NCBI RefSeq assembly: GCF_019061145.1
Contig: NZ_JAHQZS010000007.1
Location: 1-64,000, forward strand
Direction of reading: 5' to 3'
From: Anianabacter salinae
Lineage (GTDB): Bacteria; Pseudomonadota; Alphaproteobacteria; Rhodobacterales; Rhodobacteraceae
Length of the DNA: 64,000 bases
The notes under the pieces are model-generated. The model did not search any database. It saw only the letters and a list, made by a program, of their open reading frames with translations, and was not told where the DNA came from. How positions within the stretch are numbered: position 1 is the first letter of the stretch; every line of letters begins with the position of its first letter. Shown piece after piece: positions 45,208 through 53,911 of this stretch. The position numbers were made by a program, and so were the translations under genes.

Positions 45208-45971
45208 CAGTCCGCCGTCCAACCGCCGTCGACCAGAAGTGCGGTGCCGGTGACAAGCGCCGACGCGTCCGACGCGAGGAACAGCACCGGCCCCATGATG
45301 TCCTCGACTGTGCCGGTGCGGCCCAGCTTGATCTTCCCCTCGATCCAGGCAAGCCGCTCGGGGTTGGCGAAGGTGGGTTCGGTTAGCGGCGTGCGGATGA
45401 AGGTCGGGCACAGCGTGTTCACGCGGATGCCGTGCGGCCCCCATTCGATGGCCATCGACTTCGTCATGCCTTCGGTGGCGTGTTTGGTGGCGGCATAGAC
45501 CGCACGGTCGATCCCGCCGACATGACCCATCTGGCTGGAAATCGTGATGATGCTGCCGGGGCGTCCCGCCGCGATCAGGCCCTTCGCCACCGCCTGCGCG
45601 AGGAAATAGGCGCCGCGGGTGTTGACGGCATAGACCGCGTCGTAATCGGCGGCGGTGGTCTCGGTCGCGGGGCTGTGGCGGGCAAGCCCCGCCGCGTTCA
45701 CCAGCACGTCGAAGGGACCGGCTGAGGCGACGAAGCCCGCCGCCGCCTCGATGTCGGCCACGTCGAGCGGGGCGGCGATGACCGCGCAGCCCTCGGCGGC
45801 GAGCGCATCGCGCAACTCCGTGAGCGGCGCGGCACGGCGGGCGGCAAGGGTCACTTCGGCCCCGGCCCGCGCCAGAGCGACGGCCGCTCCAAGCCCGATG
45901 CCAGAGGAGGCTCCGGCGACAAGCGCACGCTTGCCGTCAAGGCGGAACGAGGGGGTTTGGGGAAGATCCAT
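45207..45971 (-). CDS. Short-chain dehydrogenase/reductase of the catabolic cluster
   Basis: A 254-residue classical SDR. The nucleotide motif is VAGASSGIGLGAAVALARAG (TGxxxGxG form), with LNAAG-type VLVNAAG, catalytic Ser in ITISSQMGHVGG and YAATK (Tyr and Lys). The Arg-Arg after the second strand (LAARRAA) suggests NADP(H) use, though this is a weak rule. It oxidises or reduces a hydroxyl of the cluster substrate and starts 5 bp after the HisD-like gene. Confidence 0.9.
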   Translation of the reverse strand: MDLPQTPSFRLDGKRALVAGASSGIGLGAAVALARAGAEVTLAARRAAPLTELRDALAAEGCAVIAAPLDVADIEAAAGFVASAGPFDVLVNAAGLARHSPATETTAADYDAVYAVNTRGAYFLAQAVAKGLIAAGRPGSIITISSQMGHVGGIDRAVYAATKHATEGMTKSMAIEWGPHGIRVNTLCPTFIRTPLTEPTFANPERLAWIEGKIKLGRTGTVEDIMGPVLFLASDASALVTGTALLVDGGWTAD

Positions 45972-45975
45972 CGGT

Positions 45976-47304
45976 CTACTCGGCGGCCTCGCGGTAGGGC
46001 GCAGCCGCGCCGTAGGGGACATTGATGCCGCCATAGCGGCGCACGCGGATGTTGCACTGTTCGGCATGGCCGACGAAGCCCTCGAGCAGGCACAGCCGCG
46101 AGCCGTATTCGCCGACCAGCGTAGCCGCCGCATCGGTGGTGACGCGCTGGTAGGAGTGCGTCTTGAGGAACTTGCCGACCCACAAACCGCCCGTGTAGCG
46201 CCCGGCCTTCTTGGTTGGCAGGGTATGGTTGGTGCCGATTACCTTGTCGCCGTTCGCCACGTTGGTGCGCGGCCCGAGGAACAGCGCTCCGTAGCTGTGC
46301 ATGTGATCGAGATACCAGTCGTCGCGGTCGGTCATCACCTGCACATGCTCGTAGGCCATGTCGTTGGCGACCTGCAGCATCTCGTCATGGGTGTCGCAGA
46401 CGATCACGTCGCCGTAGTCGCGCCAACTGACGCTGGCGGTCTCGGCGGTGGGCAGGATTTCAAGGATACGGTCCACTTCGGCCAGCGTCGCCTCGGCCAG
46501 CTTGCGCGAGGTGGTCAGAAGGCAGGCGGGCGAGTTGTAGCCGTGTTCGGCCTGCCCCAGAAGGTCGGTCGCGCAAAGTTCGGCATCCACGGTGTCGTCG
46601 GCGATCACCATCGTTTCGGTCGGTCCGGCGAACAGATCGATCCCGACGCGGCCATACAGCTGGCGTTTGGCCTCGGCGACAAAGGCGTTGCCCGGGCCGA
46701 CGAGCATGTGCACAGGCTCGATCGTCTGGGTGCCGATGGCCATGGCGCCGACCGCCTGGATGCCGCCGAGGCACAGGATTTCATGCGCGCCGCCCAGATG
46801 CATCGCGGCGACGATGGCAGGATGCGGCGCGCCCTTGACCGGAGGCGCCGAGGCGACGATGCGCGGCACGCCCGCGACGGCGGCGGTCAGCACGGACATA
46901 TGCGCCGAGGCGACCATCGGGAACTTGCCGCCCGGAACGTAGCAGCCAACCGACTGCACCGGGATGTTCCTGTGACCCAGGAACACCCCCGGCAACGTCT
47001 CGACCTCGATGTCCGTCATGCTGGCGCGCTGCGCCTCGGCAAAGCTGCGGATCTGGTCCTGGGCAAAGCGGATGTCGGCCATGTCGCGGTCCGACACCTT
47101 CTGCATCGCCGCATCGATCTCGGACGCGGTCAGGCGAAAGCTGTCGGGCGCATAGCCGTCGAACGACTGGCTCAGATCGCGCACCGCCGCGTCGCCCCGC
47201 GCCTCGATGTCGGCCAGCGCGGTCTCGACCGTTGCGCGCACCTTGGCGTCGTCGTCGGCGCGCTCTGCCTCGGGCTTGCCGCGCTTGAGATGGGTGACGG
47301 TCAT
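45976..47304 (-). CDS. Histidinol dehydrogenase-family alcohol dehydrogenase (HpsN-like)
   Basis: A 442-residue zinc-dependent NAD enzyme of the HisD family but in a catabolic setting. HisD catalytic residues are kept: GQAEHG (Gln and His), the EH pair in [22 protein letters not shown] (Asp) and [10 protein letters not shown] (His). The overall sequence, with [17 protein letters not shown] and [20 protein letters not shown], looks like HpsN, which oxidises (R)-2,3-dihydroxypropane-1-sulfonate to sulfolactate by two successive steps. So the pathway may convert a primary alcohol to an acid; sulfonate use is possible but not shown. GAGGAG precedes the ATG. Confidence 0.88.
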   Translation of the reverse strand: MTVTHLKRGKPEAERADDDAKVRATVETALADIEARGDAAVRDLSQSFDGYAPDSFRLTASEIDAAMQKVSDRDMADIRFAQDQIRSFAEAQRASMTDIEVETLPGVFLGHRNIPVQSVGCYVPGGKFPMVASAHMSVLTAAVAGVPRIVASAPPVKGAPHPAIVAAMHLGGAHEILCLGGIQAVGAMAIGTQTIEPVHMLVGPGNAFVAEAKRQLYGRVGIDLFAGPTETMVIADDTVDAELCATDLLGQAEHGYNSPACLLTTSRKLAEATLAEVDRILEILPTAETASVSWRDYGDVIVCDTHDEMLQVANDMAYEHVQVMTDRDDWYLDHMHSYGALFLGPRTNVANGDKVIGTNHTLPTKKAGRYTGGLWVGKFLKTHSYQRVTTDAAATLVGEYGSRLCLLEGFVGHAEQCNIRVRRYGGINVPYGAAAPYREAAE

Positions 47305-47314
47305 GTCTTGCTCC

Positions 47315-47809
47315 TCATTCCGGGTGCGGGGGCGTCTTGGCCCCGCTGTCATAGGCTTCCCAACCTTCGCCTCCGAACACGTCCCGGCCAAGCTGGGCAA
47401 GGACCGCCGCGAAATCGACGAAGACCGGATTGTCGGCGATCCGTCCGTCTTCGACGCGCCAGAAGTCCATGTAAGGTATGCGCACGCGGGCCCCCGTTGG
47501 CGCAAGTCCCATGAAAGGGCCGGAATGCGTGGCCTCGATATGGCCAAAGCAGGCGGCCCAGTCGCCGTCGGCCAGGAATTTCTCGGTCAGGTAGGTGCGG
47601 TCGGTGAAGGCGGCGCGCAGCGGCAGCTGCCAGTTGGCGCGGAACTCTGCCAGCCCGCGCTTGATCCCGCAGCCCGCATTGCCGCGCCAGAGGAAATCCT
47701 CATGGAAATGCGCGGCCATGTCGTTCGATCCTGCGCCCAGCGCCGCCTCCATCCGGTGGATGACATCCAGCGTCTCGCGACTTTGCGCGCTGTGGTCCTT
47801 GGCGGTCAT
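47315..47809 (-). CDS. Single-domain SnoaL/NTF2-like protein
   Basis: A 164-residue NTF2-fold protein: [22 protein letters not shown], then [20 protein letters not shown] and [20 protein letters not shown] (residues 31-52, 79-98, 109-128), the latter a very typical SnoaL end (DFWRxEDGRIxxNWxxxD). It overlaps the ATPase gene by 4 bp. The third SnoaL-type gene of this locus; a related repeated transformation on the substrate is implied but its nature is not. Confidence 0.85.
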   Translation of the reverse strand: MTAKDHSAQSRETLDVIHRMEAALGAGSNDMAAHFHEDFLWRGNAGCGIKRGLAEFRANWQLPLRAAFTDRTYLTEKFLADGDWAACFGHIEATHSGPFMGLAPTGARVRIPYMDFWRVEDGRIADNPVFVDFAAVLAQLGRDVFGGEGWEAYDSGAKTPPHPE

Positions 47810-48864
47810 GCGGCACCTTTTGCGATGCGCAGGCCCGTCGCCGGGTCGAACAGGTGGCAGATCGCGGCCGGGACCGATGCCGCGACCGGCGCGCCGATCT
47901 CGGCCGAGAAATCCTTGGCGGCCTTGATCGCGACCAGCGTGCCGCCGGCCTGCACCGTCGCCATCGAGCTGTCGCCCAGCAGCTCCATCGAATAGACCGG
48001 CGCGGCAATTTCACCCGTCTCGGCCAGTGCCGCGTCTTCGGCCCGGAAGCCGACGATCACCGCGCCGTCGCGCACTCCGTCAAAGCCTGGGATACGCACG
48101 TTCCGGCCCTCGAAGACGCCGCCGGTCATGGTGCCTTCCATCAGGTTCATCGCGGGCGAGCCGATGAACCCGGCGACGAAGGTGTTGGCGGGGTTGTCGT
48201 AGATGTCGATCGGGGTGCCGACCTGCTGCACCTCGCCCTTGTTCATCACCACCACCCGGTCGGCGAGCGTCATCGCCTCGATCTGGTCATGGGTGACGTA
48301 GATCGTCGTCGTGCGCAGCTCGTGGTGCAGGTTCTTGATCTGCGCGCGTGTCGAGACCCGAAGCTTGGCGTCGAGGTTCGACAGCGGCTCGTCCATCAGG
48401 AACACCGTGGGCTTACGCACGATGGCCCGCGCGAGCGCGACGCGCTGCCGCTGCCCGCCCGACAAGGCGGCCGGTTTGCGGTGCAGGAAATCGGTCAGCT
48501 CCACCATCTCGGCGGCGCGCATCACCATCTCGTCGTGCTGCACTTGCGGCACCTTCCGCACCTTGAGCGGAAAGCGGATGTTCTCGTACACCGTCATCGT
48601 CGGGTAAAGACCGTAGCTCTGGAACACCATCGCCACGTCGCGGTCCTTGGGCGTCAGGTCATTCACCACCTTGTCGCCGATGCGGATCTCGCCTTCGGTC
48701 AGGTCCTCCAGCCCGGCGATCATGCGCATCGTCGTGGTCTTGCCGCAGCCAGACGGCCCGAGCAGTACGAGGAACTCGGCATCGGCGATTTCAAGGTCGA
48801 ACGACTTGACCCCGACAAAGCTGCCCCACCGCTTGGACACGTTGCGAAGATGGATCTCTGCCAT
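47806..48864 (-). CDS. ABC transporter ATPase, MalK/UgpC type
   Basis: A 352-residue nucleotide-binding subunit. Walker A GPSGCGKTTTMRMI (about 37), Q-loop MVFQSYGLYPTMTV, signature LSGGQRQRVALARA, Walker B VFLMDEPLSNLDAKLR, and a C-terminal TOBE/MalK-type regulatory domain (VIVGFRAEDAAL). It powers the sugar-type importer encoded by the next three upstream genes and starts 4 bp after the permease. Confidence 0.95.
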   Translation of the reverse strand: MAEIHLRNVSKRWGSFVGVKSFDLEIADAEFLVLLGPSGCGKTTTMRMIAGLEDLTEGEIRIGDKVVNDLTPKDRDVAMVFQSYGLYPTMTVYENIRFPLKVRKVPQVQHDEMVMRAAEMVELTDFLHRKPAALSGGQRQRVALARAIVRKPTVFLMDEPLSNLDAKLRVSTRAQIKNLHHELRTTTIYVTHDQIEAMTLADRVVVMNKGEVQQVGTPIDIYDNPANTFVAGFIGSPAMNLMEGTMTGGVFEGRNVRIPGFDGVRDGAVIVGFRAEDAALAETGEIAAPVYSMELLGDSSMATVQAGGTLVAIKAAKDFSAEIGAPVAASVPAAICHLFDPATGLRIAKGAA

Positions 48865-48868
48865 GGAA

Positions 48869-49750
48869 TTACCCTTTCACGGCGCCGGCGGTCAGGCCGC
48901 TGACGATCTGGCGCTGGAAGAACAGGACGAGGACGAACAAGGGGGCCGTGACCGACACGACCGAGGCGACCGCGAACATCACGTTGCCCTTGGTCTGCGT
49001 CGTCCCGAGAAAACTGGCGATCTTGGGCACCATCGTCTGGTTCTCTTTCGACAGCAGCATCGCGGTGACGGCAAAGTCGTTGTAGGCCAGAAGGAACGAG
49101 AACAGCCCCGTGGTAATCACCCCCGGCCACATCACCGGGATGATGACATGGCGGAACGCCTGGAACTGGCTGCACCCGTCCACCATCGCGCTTTCGTCCA
49201 GATCCTTGGGGATGTTGCGGAAGAATGCCGTCAGCATCCACAGGGTGAACGGCTGGTTGATTGCCACCAGCACGATGATCGTCGTCGGCAGGTGCCCCCA
49301 GAGGTTCCACTGGAAGAACGGCAAGAGATACCCCGACACAAGCGTTATCGGCGGCATCGCCCTGAACATCAGCGCGATGATGAGCAGCCAGAAGGCATAG
49401 CGATACGGCGAGCGCGACAGCGCATAGCCGCCCAGCGTGCCGAAGGTCAGCGAGATGACAACTACCGACACCACGACGATCAGCGTGTTGAGGGCCGCGC
49501 GCCAGAACTCTTCCTGCACCCATGCGCCGTAGTATCCGTCAAGGGTGAACGGCGCGCCGGTCTCGACCTCGGTCAGGGTGCCGAAAATCGCGTTGCTCCA
49601 GTCCGCCTTGGAGAAGAAATCCCCCTCGACCTTGAACGATCCCCAGAGCGTCCAGAGGAACGGGAAGGCCGCGACCATCAGCCAGAGGATTAGGAAAGCG
49701 CCCAGAAACGTCTGAAGCAGGGGCGAGCGGCGATTGGCTGCGATGGACAT
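48869..49750 (-). CDS. Carbohydrate-type ABC permease (MalG type)
   Basis: A 293-residue permease with six helices. The EAA loop, contacting the ATPase, is DLDESAMVDGCSQFQAFRHVIIP (about 185-207, key residues E-A-x3-D-G). The N-terminal helix is TFLGAFLILWLMVAAFPFLWTLW. It pairs with the adjacent larger permease. ATG 49750, 3 bp after its partner. Confidence 0.93.
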   Translation of the reverse strand: MSIAANRRSPLLQTFLGAFLILWLMVAAFPFLWTLWGSFKVEGDFFSKADWSNAIFGTLTEVETGAPFTLDGYYGAWVQEEFWRAALNTLIVVVSVVVISLTFGTLGGYALSRSPYRYAFWLLIIALMFRAMPPITLVSGYLLPFFQWNLWGHLPTTIIVLVAINQPFTLWMLTAFFRNIPKDLDESAMVDGCSQFQAFRHVIIPVMWPGVITTGLFSFLLAYNDFAVTAMLLSKENQTMVPKIASFLGTTQTKGNVMFAVASVVSVTAPLFVLVLFFQRQIVSGLTAGAVKG

Positions 49751-49753
49751 GGA

Positions 49754-50776
49754 TCAGGCCTTTCCAAAGCTTTTCCAGGTGCGCACCAGCACCGGAGACA
49801 ACAGGATCGCGACACCGAGGATCGTCAGCACCGACGTGGCAGCAGCCGAGGACAACAGTCGCGTCTCGCCGCCAAGGTCGGAATAGATGAAGTAACTGAG
49901 AGACTGGGCATGCGCGGCGGCGTTGAAACTGACGATCGGCTCGAAGACCCGGAAATTGTCCATGATCTTGATAAGCGCCATGAAGGTCGTCAGCGGCAGC
50001 AAATGCGGGAGCACGACGTAGCGGATACGCTCCCACCGGCTGGCGCCGTCGATCATCGCGCTTTCCAGCGTGTCCTGCGGCACGGTCTGAAGCCCGGCGT
50101 AGTAGACGACAAAGGCGAAGGGCGCGGAACTCCAGATGCCGTAAACCATCAGCATGATCCAGGTCAGCGGGGTGGACGCCTTGACCGACAGCGTGGGATC
50201 GCCCGCAATCGCCTGCAACGCGGTCCCAAGGATGCCGCGTGCGTCGATCATCCAGAACAGGATCAGCGCCCCGATCAGCGGCGTGACGATCATCGGCAAG
50301 AGCGAGAAGAAGATCGTCGGCCCCCGGAACACGCGGGGAATGGCATTGACCGACAGCGCGATCAGGAACCCAAGGATGATGGCGCCCGGCGTCACGACAA
50401 AGGTGTAGGTCAGCGTGAAGGCCAGCGCCCCGTAGAACGGCAGGTTCAGCAGCTGCGACCAGAACATGCCAAGGCTTTCGGCCCCGGCCCACAGGGTTGC
50501 GATCTCGGCAAAGGCAAGGTGGTTGCGATTGGTGTAGATGTCGTCGCCCACGAAGCGGCCGAGCGGCTCGGCCTCGCGCAGGGCGGCGGTGGCGGCCTGA
50601 TCGATGCTGGTCGCCTTGGTGCAGCCAAAGGGGCCGCAATTCTCGACCTCGATCACGACTTGTTCGTGAGGGGCATAAACCGACTGGATCAGCACGGACA
50701 CGATGGGCAGCGCGATGAAGAGGAACATCGCGACGCCCGAGGGCAGGACGAACCAGAGGAATGTCTTGTGCTTCAT
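49754..50776 (-). CDS. Carbohydrate-type ABC permease (MalF type)
   Basis: A 340-residue permease with six to seven helices. Its EAA loop is TLESAMIDGASRWERIRYVVLP (about 235-256). A periplasmic insert after the first helix (about residues 35-95) contains CGPFGCTKATSID with two Cys. This insert is longer than in the average sugar permease. It follows the solute-binding protein gene across a 160-bp gap with a strong hairpin. Confidence 0.92.
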   Translation of the reverse strand: MKHKTFLWFVLPSGVAMFLFIALPIVSVLIQSVYAPHEQVVIEVENCGPFGCTKATSIDQAATAALREAEPLGRFVGDDIYTNRNHLAFAEIATLWAGAESLGMFWSQLLNLPFYGALAFTLTYTFVVTPGAIILGFLIALSVNAIPRVFRGPTIFFSLLPMIVTPLIGALILFWMIDARGILGTALQAIAGDPTLSVKASTPLTWIMLMVYGIWSSAPFAFVVYYAGLQTVPQDTLESAMIDGASRWERIRYVVLPHLLPLTTFMALIKIMDNFRVFEPIVSFNAAAHAQSLSYFIYSDLGGETRLLSSAAATSVLTILGVAILLSPVLVRTWKSFGKA

Positions 50777-50876
50777 GGTCGGCCCCTGTGCCTGGTCGCT
50801 CGGGACGCGCGCCCCCGTCCGCGGCGGTCAGGCCGCCGACAGCTGGGGATGCGCCGGTATGCGGTGGAGGGTGGTG

Positions 50877-50907
50877 TCGGCGCGGGGGCAGCTCGGCCCC
50901 GCGCCGA
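50877..50907 (-). terminator. Intercistronic hairpin between solute-binding protein and permease genes
   Basis: TCGGCGCGGGG (50877-50887) and CCCCGCGCCGA (50897-50907) form a perfect 11-bp stem with a 9-base loop, without U-tract. Its place after the binding-protein gene matches the intercistronic hairpins of many ABC operons that protect the binding-protein message and give it higher expression than the permeases. Confidence 0.75.
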
Positions 50908-50936
50908 TGTGGTTTGCGGGCGCCAGCCTGCCAGGG

Positions 50937-52178
50937 TCAGTTCAAAAAGCCCTGTTCCTTGGCCGCCGCGGTATAGGCCGCCTCGACATCGGCAAGGCTT
51001 TGCTCTGCGGATTCGTTGCCTTGCAGGTAGTCGGCGATGTTGTTGCCCAGCGCCGTATGCAGAAGTCCCTGATAGGGCAGCATCGGATAGGGCTTTGCGC
51101 CGGACTGGATCGTGGCGAAGACACCGGCCGCAACCGGGGCAGGCTCGTAGCCGTCGATCATCCACACGGCCTGGCCCATGGTCTCGGCATTCAGGATGTC
51201 GGGGCTGATGCCGTTCACGAGCGCGCGGAAGGTCGCCGCCGCATCCTCGTCCGAGGCGTTCTTGGCGACGGTGAAGCCGTCCCACCAGAGCGTCGTTGCA
51301 GGCACGCCGCTGTCGCCGACCATCAGCGGGCCAGAGACCTTGGTGTTCTCGAAGACTTCGGGCGTCGAGCCCTCTGCATCCTGAAGAACCGCCGTGCGCG
51401 AGCCCCAGAAGTTCATGAGCGCGACGTTGCCCGCTTCCCATTCCGCTGCTGCGGCGTTCGAGTCGTGGGTCAGGTAGTCGGGGTTCATGTACTCGGACAG
51501 CGCCTTCATCGTCTCGAGCGCGGCAACGCCAGCTGCGTTGTTCACCGTGACCTCGGCCGATCCCGGCGCGAAGAACTCGCCGCCCTGACCGAGATACATG
51601 TTCACGAATTCCTGCGCGAGGTTCCAGCCCGCCATGTAGGCGCCGCTGAGAGGATGCTCCATGATGCCCTCGGCCCGGATCTTCTCGGCCGCCGCAAGCA
51701 CATCCTCATAGCTTTTCGGGACATCCATCCCGATCTGTTCCAGCACGTCCTCGCGGTAGATGAGGTGCTGCGCGTTGGCCATGAACGCCACCGCCATCAC
51801 CTTGCCGTCGATCGTGATGAGCTGGGTCGGGCTGAGATCCTGGCCGTATTCGGCCACGAGATCGTCAAGCGGGCGGATCACGTCCTCGTTCATCAAGGCG
51901 ACGATGGACGAGTTTGCGATGATCGCCGACGTGTATTCCGGCGGGGACGCGGACATGCCCGCCACGTTGATCTTCTGATGATCGGCGGTGAGGTTCGCCT
52001 TCACCTCGACCGCGTCCGTGGCGCATGCGGCGGCCCCGGAGGCGACTGTCTGGATCGCCGGAAACTCGTTGCCGACGATGCTGACCCGGCCCGCCTCGAT
52101 CCCGCAATCGGCCGATGCGGCAGTCGCGCCGGCCAGCAGAATCGCGGTCGAAAGTAGGGCTCTCGTTCTGACGTTCAT
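50937..52178 (-). CDS. Extracellular solute-binding protein, family 1
   Basis: A 413-residue periplasmic binding protein with a signal peptide (MNVRTRALLSTAILLAGATAASA). It has the family 1 (sugar, polyol, glycerol phosphate) layout, with IAGMSASPPEYTSAIIANSS-like N-terminal lobe (here VAGMSASPPEYTSAIIANSS), YREDVLEQIGMDVPKSYEDV, and WEAGNVALMNFWGSRTAVL. Mature Cys in DCGIEAG and AAACATDA may pair. It is first in the minus-strand run. GGGAG precedes the ATG, and the operator-promoter region lies just upstream. Confidence 0.93.
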   Translation of the reverse strand: MNVRTRALLSTAILLAGATAASADCGIEAGRVSIVGNEFPAIQTVASGAAACATDAVEVKANLTADHQKINVAGMSASPPEYTSAIIANSSIVALMNEDVIRPLDDLVAEYGQDLSPTQLITIDGKVMAVAFMANAQHLIYREDVLEQIGMDVPKSYEDVLAAAEKIRAEGIMEHPLSGAYMAGWNLAQEFVNMYLGQGGEFFAPGSAEVTVNNAAGVAALETMKALSEYMNPDYLTHDSNAAAAEWEAGNVALMNFWGSRTAVLQDAEGSTPEVFENTKVSGPLMVGDSGVPATTLWWDGFTVAKNASDEDAAATFRALVNGISPDILNAETMGQAVWMIDGYEPAPVAAGVFATIQSGAKPYPMLPYQGLLHTALGNNIADYLQGNESAEQSLADVEAAYTAAAKEQGFLN

Positions 52179-52229
52179 TCGGAAAACTCCCTGTTATCTG
52201 CAGGGCCTCATCCTGTCGCGCTTGGGCCC

Positions 52230-52257
52230 TTAGCGCGCAGCATGTGACTCTTTGCAT
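52230..52257 (-). promoter_or_regulatory. Predicted promoter of the catabolic cluster
   Basis: On the minus strand, TTGCAT within the right half of the palindrome is followed after 17 bp by CATGCT, a weak -10. This would put the operator over the -35 element, a standard place for repression. The -10 match is poor, so confidence is limited. Confidence 0.35.
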
Positions 52258-52267
52258 ACGTATGCAA
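52252..52267. promoter_or_regulatory. Perfect 16-bp palindrome, likely LacI-family operator
   Basis: TTGCATACGTATGCAA is a perfect inverted repeat with the central CG typical of LacI-family operators. It is the most AT-rich spot of the 155-bp divergent region between the solute-binding protein gene and the SnoaL gene at 52334. The LacI regulator encoded at 44188-45207 in the same cluster is the obvious candidate to bind it. Confidence 0.8.
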
Positions 52268-52333
52268 GATTTTTCTTGCGCGGCCTCCGGTTCCGGTGTC
52301 GGACTGTTCCGGACACCATCGCCAAGGCCTTCC

Positions 52334-53395
52334 ATGACGCACGCCCCTACCCTTCCAGCCTCTGTCCGCCGCGCCGTCCGGGACGGCCTGCTGCGCCTCG
52401 CCGACTGCCCGCCCGCGCAGGTGCCGGGCGTTCTAGAAGCGATCTCGACACCGGGCACCGACTGGCGGGTTTCTCACCCGATCAACGAGGTGCGTGGTCC
52501 CGAGGCAGCAGCCAGCGCCGCTTTTGTGCCGCTCAAGACAGCCTTCCCGGACCTTGAACGACGCGACACGATCCGCGTCGGCGGCGTCTACGAGGGCCGC
52601 AACTATGTCGCCGCCGTCGGAACCTATTGCGGCACGTTCCGGCACGACTGGCTGGGCATCCCCGCCACCGGGCTGACGGCCCACCTGCGTTATGGCGAGG
52701 TCTATGAGGTCGATACAGACGGCCGCATCCTTCAGGCGAACCTGCTGTGGGACGTGCTTGACCTGGTCCGCCAGGCCGGGCTGGCCCCGCTTGCGCCCAG
52801 TCTTGGAGCAGAGGGGATGTGGCCGGGTCCGATCACGGGCGACGGGCTGCGCCTTGATCCGTCGGACCCCGGCGAAGGCGCGGCCTCGATCGCGCAGACG
52901 CTTGCGATGCACGCCTCATTGGCCGAATTCGACGATGCGGGGCGCCTGAACCGCGAGAACCTGATCGCGATGCCGCAACGCGACCACTGGCACCCCAAGA
53001 TGATGTGGTACGGGCCTTCGGGGATCGGCACGACGCGCGGGCTGGACGGCTTCGTCGACGGGCACCAGTTGCCGTTCCGCATCGCCTTTCGCAGGCCGCA
53101 AGGGACATTCGAGGCCGTCACCGCCGAACGCCGCAGGCACGGCGCGGGGCACTACATCCGCATCGGCGACGGACCCTATTCGGTCACCGGCGGCTGGCCG
53201 TCGGTCTACGCCATCCACGACGGCGGCGGGTTCTGCGGGATGCCGCCCACAGGCCGCCCGGTCACGATGCGCGTGATGGACTTCTACCTGCACGACGAGG
53301 GCCTGATCCGCGAGAACTGGGTCCCGCTCGACATGCTGGACCTGTTCCGCCAGATGGGCGTCGACGTCCTCGCACGGGCGTTGGCCAAGGTCTGA
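52334..53395 (+). CDS. Divergent two-domain SnoaL-like protein
   Basis: A 353-residue protein with two NTF2/SnoaL units. The first (about 35-160) has WRVSHPINEVRGPEAAASAA and RYGEVYEVDTDGRILQANLL. The second (about 215-350) has HPKMMWYGPSGIGTTRGLDG, GHYIRIGDGPYSVTGGWPSV and TMRVMDFYLHDEGLIRENWV. The second half resembles ester-cyclase type SnoaL proteins. It is transcribed away from the ABC operon across the shared operator, so it is probably co-induced. The ATG at 52334 is preferred over an upstream ATG at 52244 that lacks similarity. Confidence 0.8.
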   Translation: MTHAPTLPASVRRAVRDGLLRLADCPPAQVPGVLEAISTPGTDWRVSHPINEVRGPEAAASAAFVPLKTAFPDLERRDTIRVGGVYEGRNYVAAVGTYCGTFRHDWLGIPATGLTAHLRYGEVYEVDTDGRILQANLLWDVLDLVRQAGLAPLAPSLGAEGMWPGPITGDGLRLDPSDPGEGAASIAQTLAMHASLAEFDDAGRLNRENLIAMPQRDHWHPKMMWYGPSGIGTTRGLDGFVDGHQLPFRIAFRRPQGTFEAVTAERRRHGAGHYIRIGDGPYSVTGGWPSVYAIHDGGGFCGMPPTGRPVTMRVMDFYLHDEGLIRENWVPLDMLDLFRQMGVDVLARALAKV

Positions 53396-53407
53396 GCCGA
53401 ACCGCAG

Positions 53408-53908
53408 TCATCCGCCCGGGCGCGCGGGGCCGACCTGTTCCCAGACGGCATCCGGCGTCAGGTCGGCTCGGGGGCTGCCGGTCTCGAACCCCAGCAGATG
53501 ATCCAGCGACAGACGGCCCGGCCCATGGGCAAGGATCGGCAGAAGCGCGGCGATCCACAGCCCATGGGTGATCCAGGCGCCGGGGTAGACGAAGATCTGG
53601 ATGACGGCGGTCATCACGATCAGCCCCAGCGCCGAGAGGCGCGAGAACAGCCCGGCGATCAGCAGGATGGGCAGCGCATGTTCAGCCACTGTCGCCAGCA
53701 CCGCCGCAACCTCGTGCGAGATCACGGGCAGCGCGTATTCATGCTCGAACAGGAAGAACGTGCTGTCCTTGATCGAGAACACCCCCTCAACCTTGGTGCG
53801 CCCGGACTGAAAGAAGACCATGGCCGGAAAGACGCGCAGGGCAAGCGCCACGACGTCGGCGGGAATGCGGTCGAACAGCGCATTCGCGCGCAGCAGGATG
53901 GATTTCAT
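53408..53908 (-). CDS. DoxX-family membrane protein of the bufferin operon (BufD-like)
   Basis: A 166-residue protein with four helices ([81 protein letters not shown]; approximate positions 20-41, 66-85, 92-111, 113-131), the DoxX design. DoxX proteins commonly accompany DUF692/DUF2063/DUF2282 genes, as in the Caulobacter buf operon. It may handle redox or membrane steps linked to the metallophore; the role is not established. It starts 3 bp after the DUF2063 gene. Confidence 0.87.
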   Translation of the reverse strand: MKSILLRANALFDRIPADVVALALRVFPAMVFFQSGRTKVEGVFSIKDSTFFLFEHEYALPVISHEVAAVLATVAEHALPILLIAGLFSRLSALGLIVMTAVIQIFVYPGAWITHGLWIAALLPILAHGPGRLSLDHLLGFETGSPRADLTPDAVWEQVGPARPGG

Positions 53909-53911
53909 CGG

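Noticed and set aside
45976-47304. Histidine biosynthesis hisD
   Set aside because: No other his genes adjoin; the context is a LacI-controlled transport and degradation operon and the sequence looks HpsN-like.
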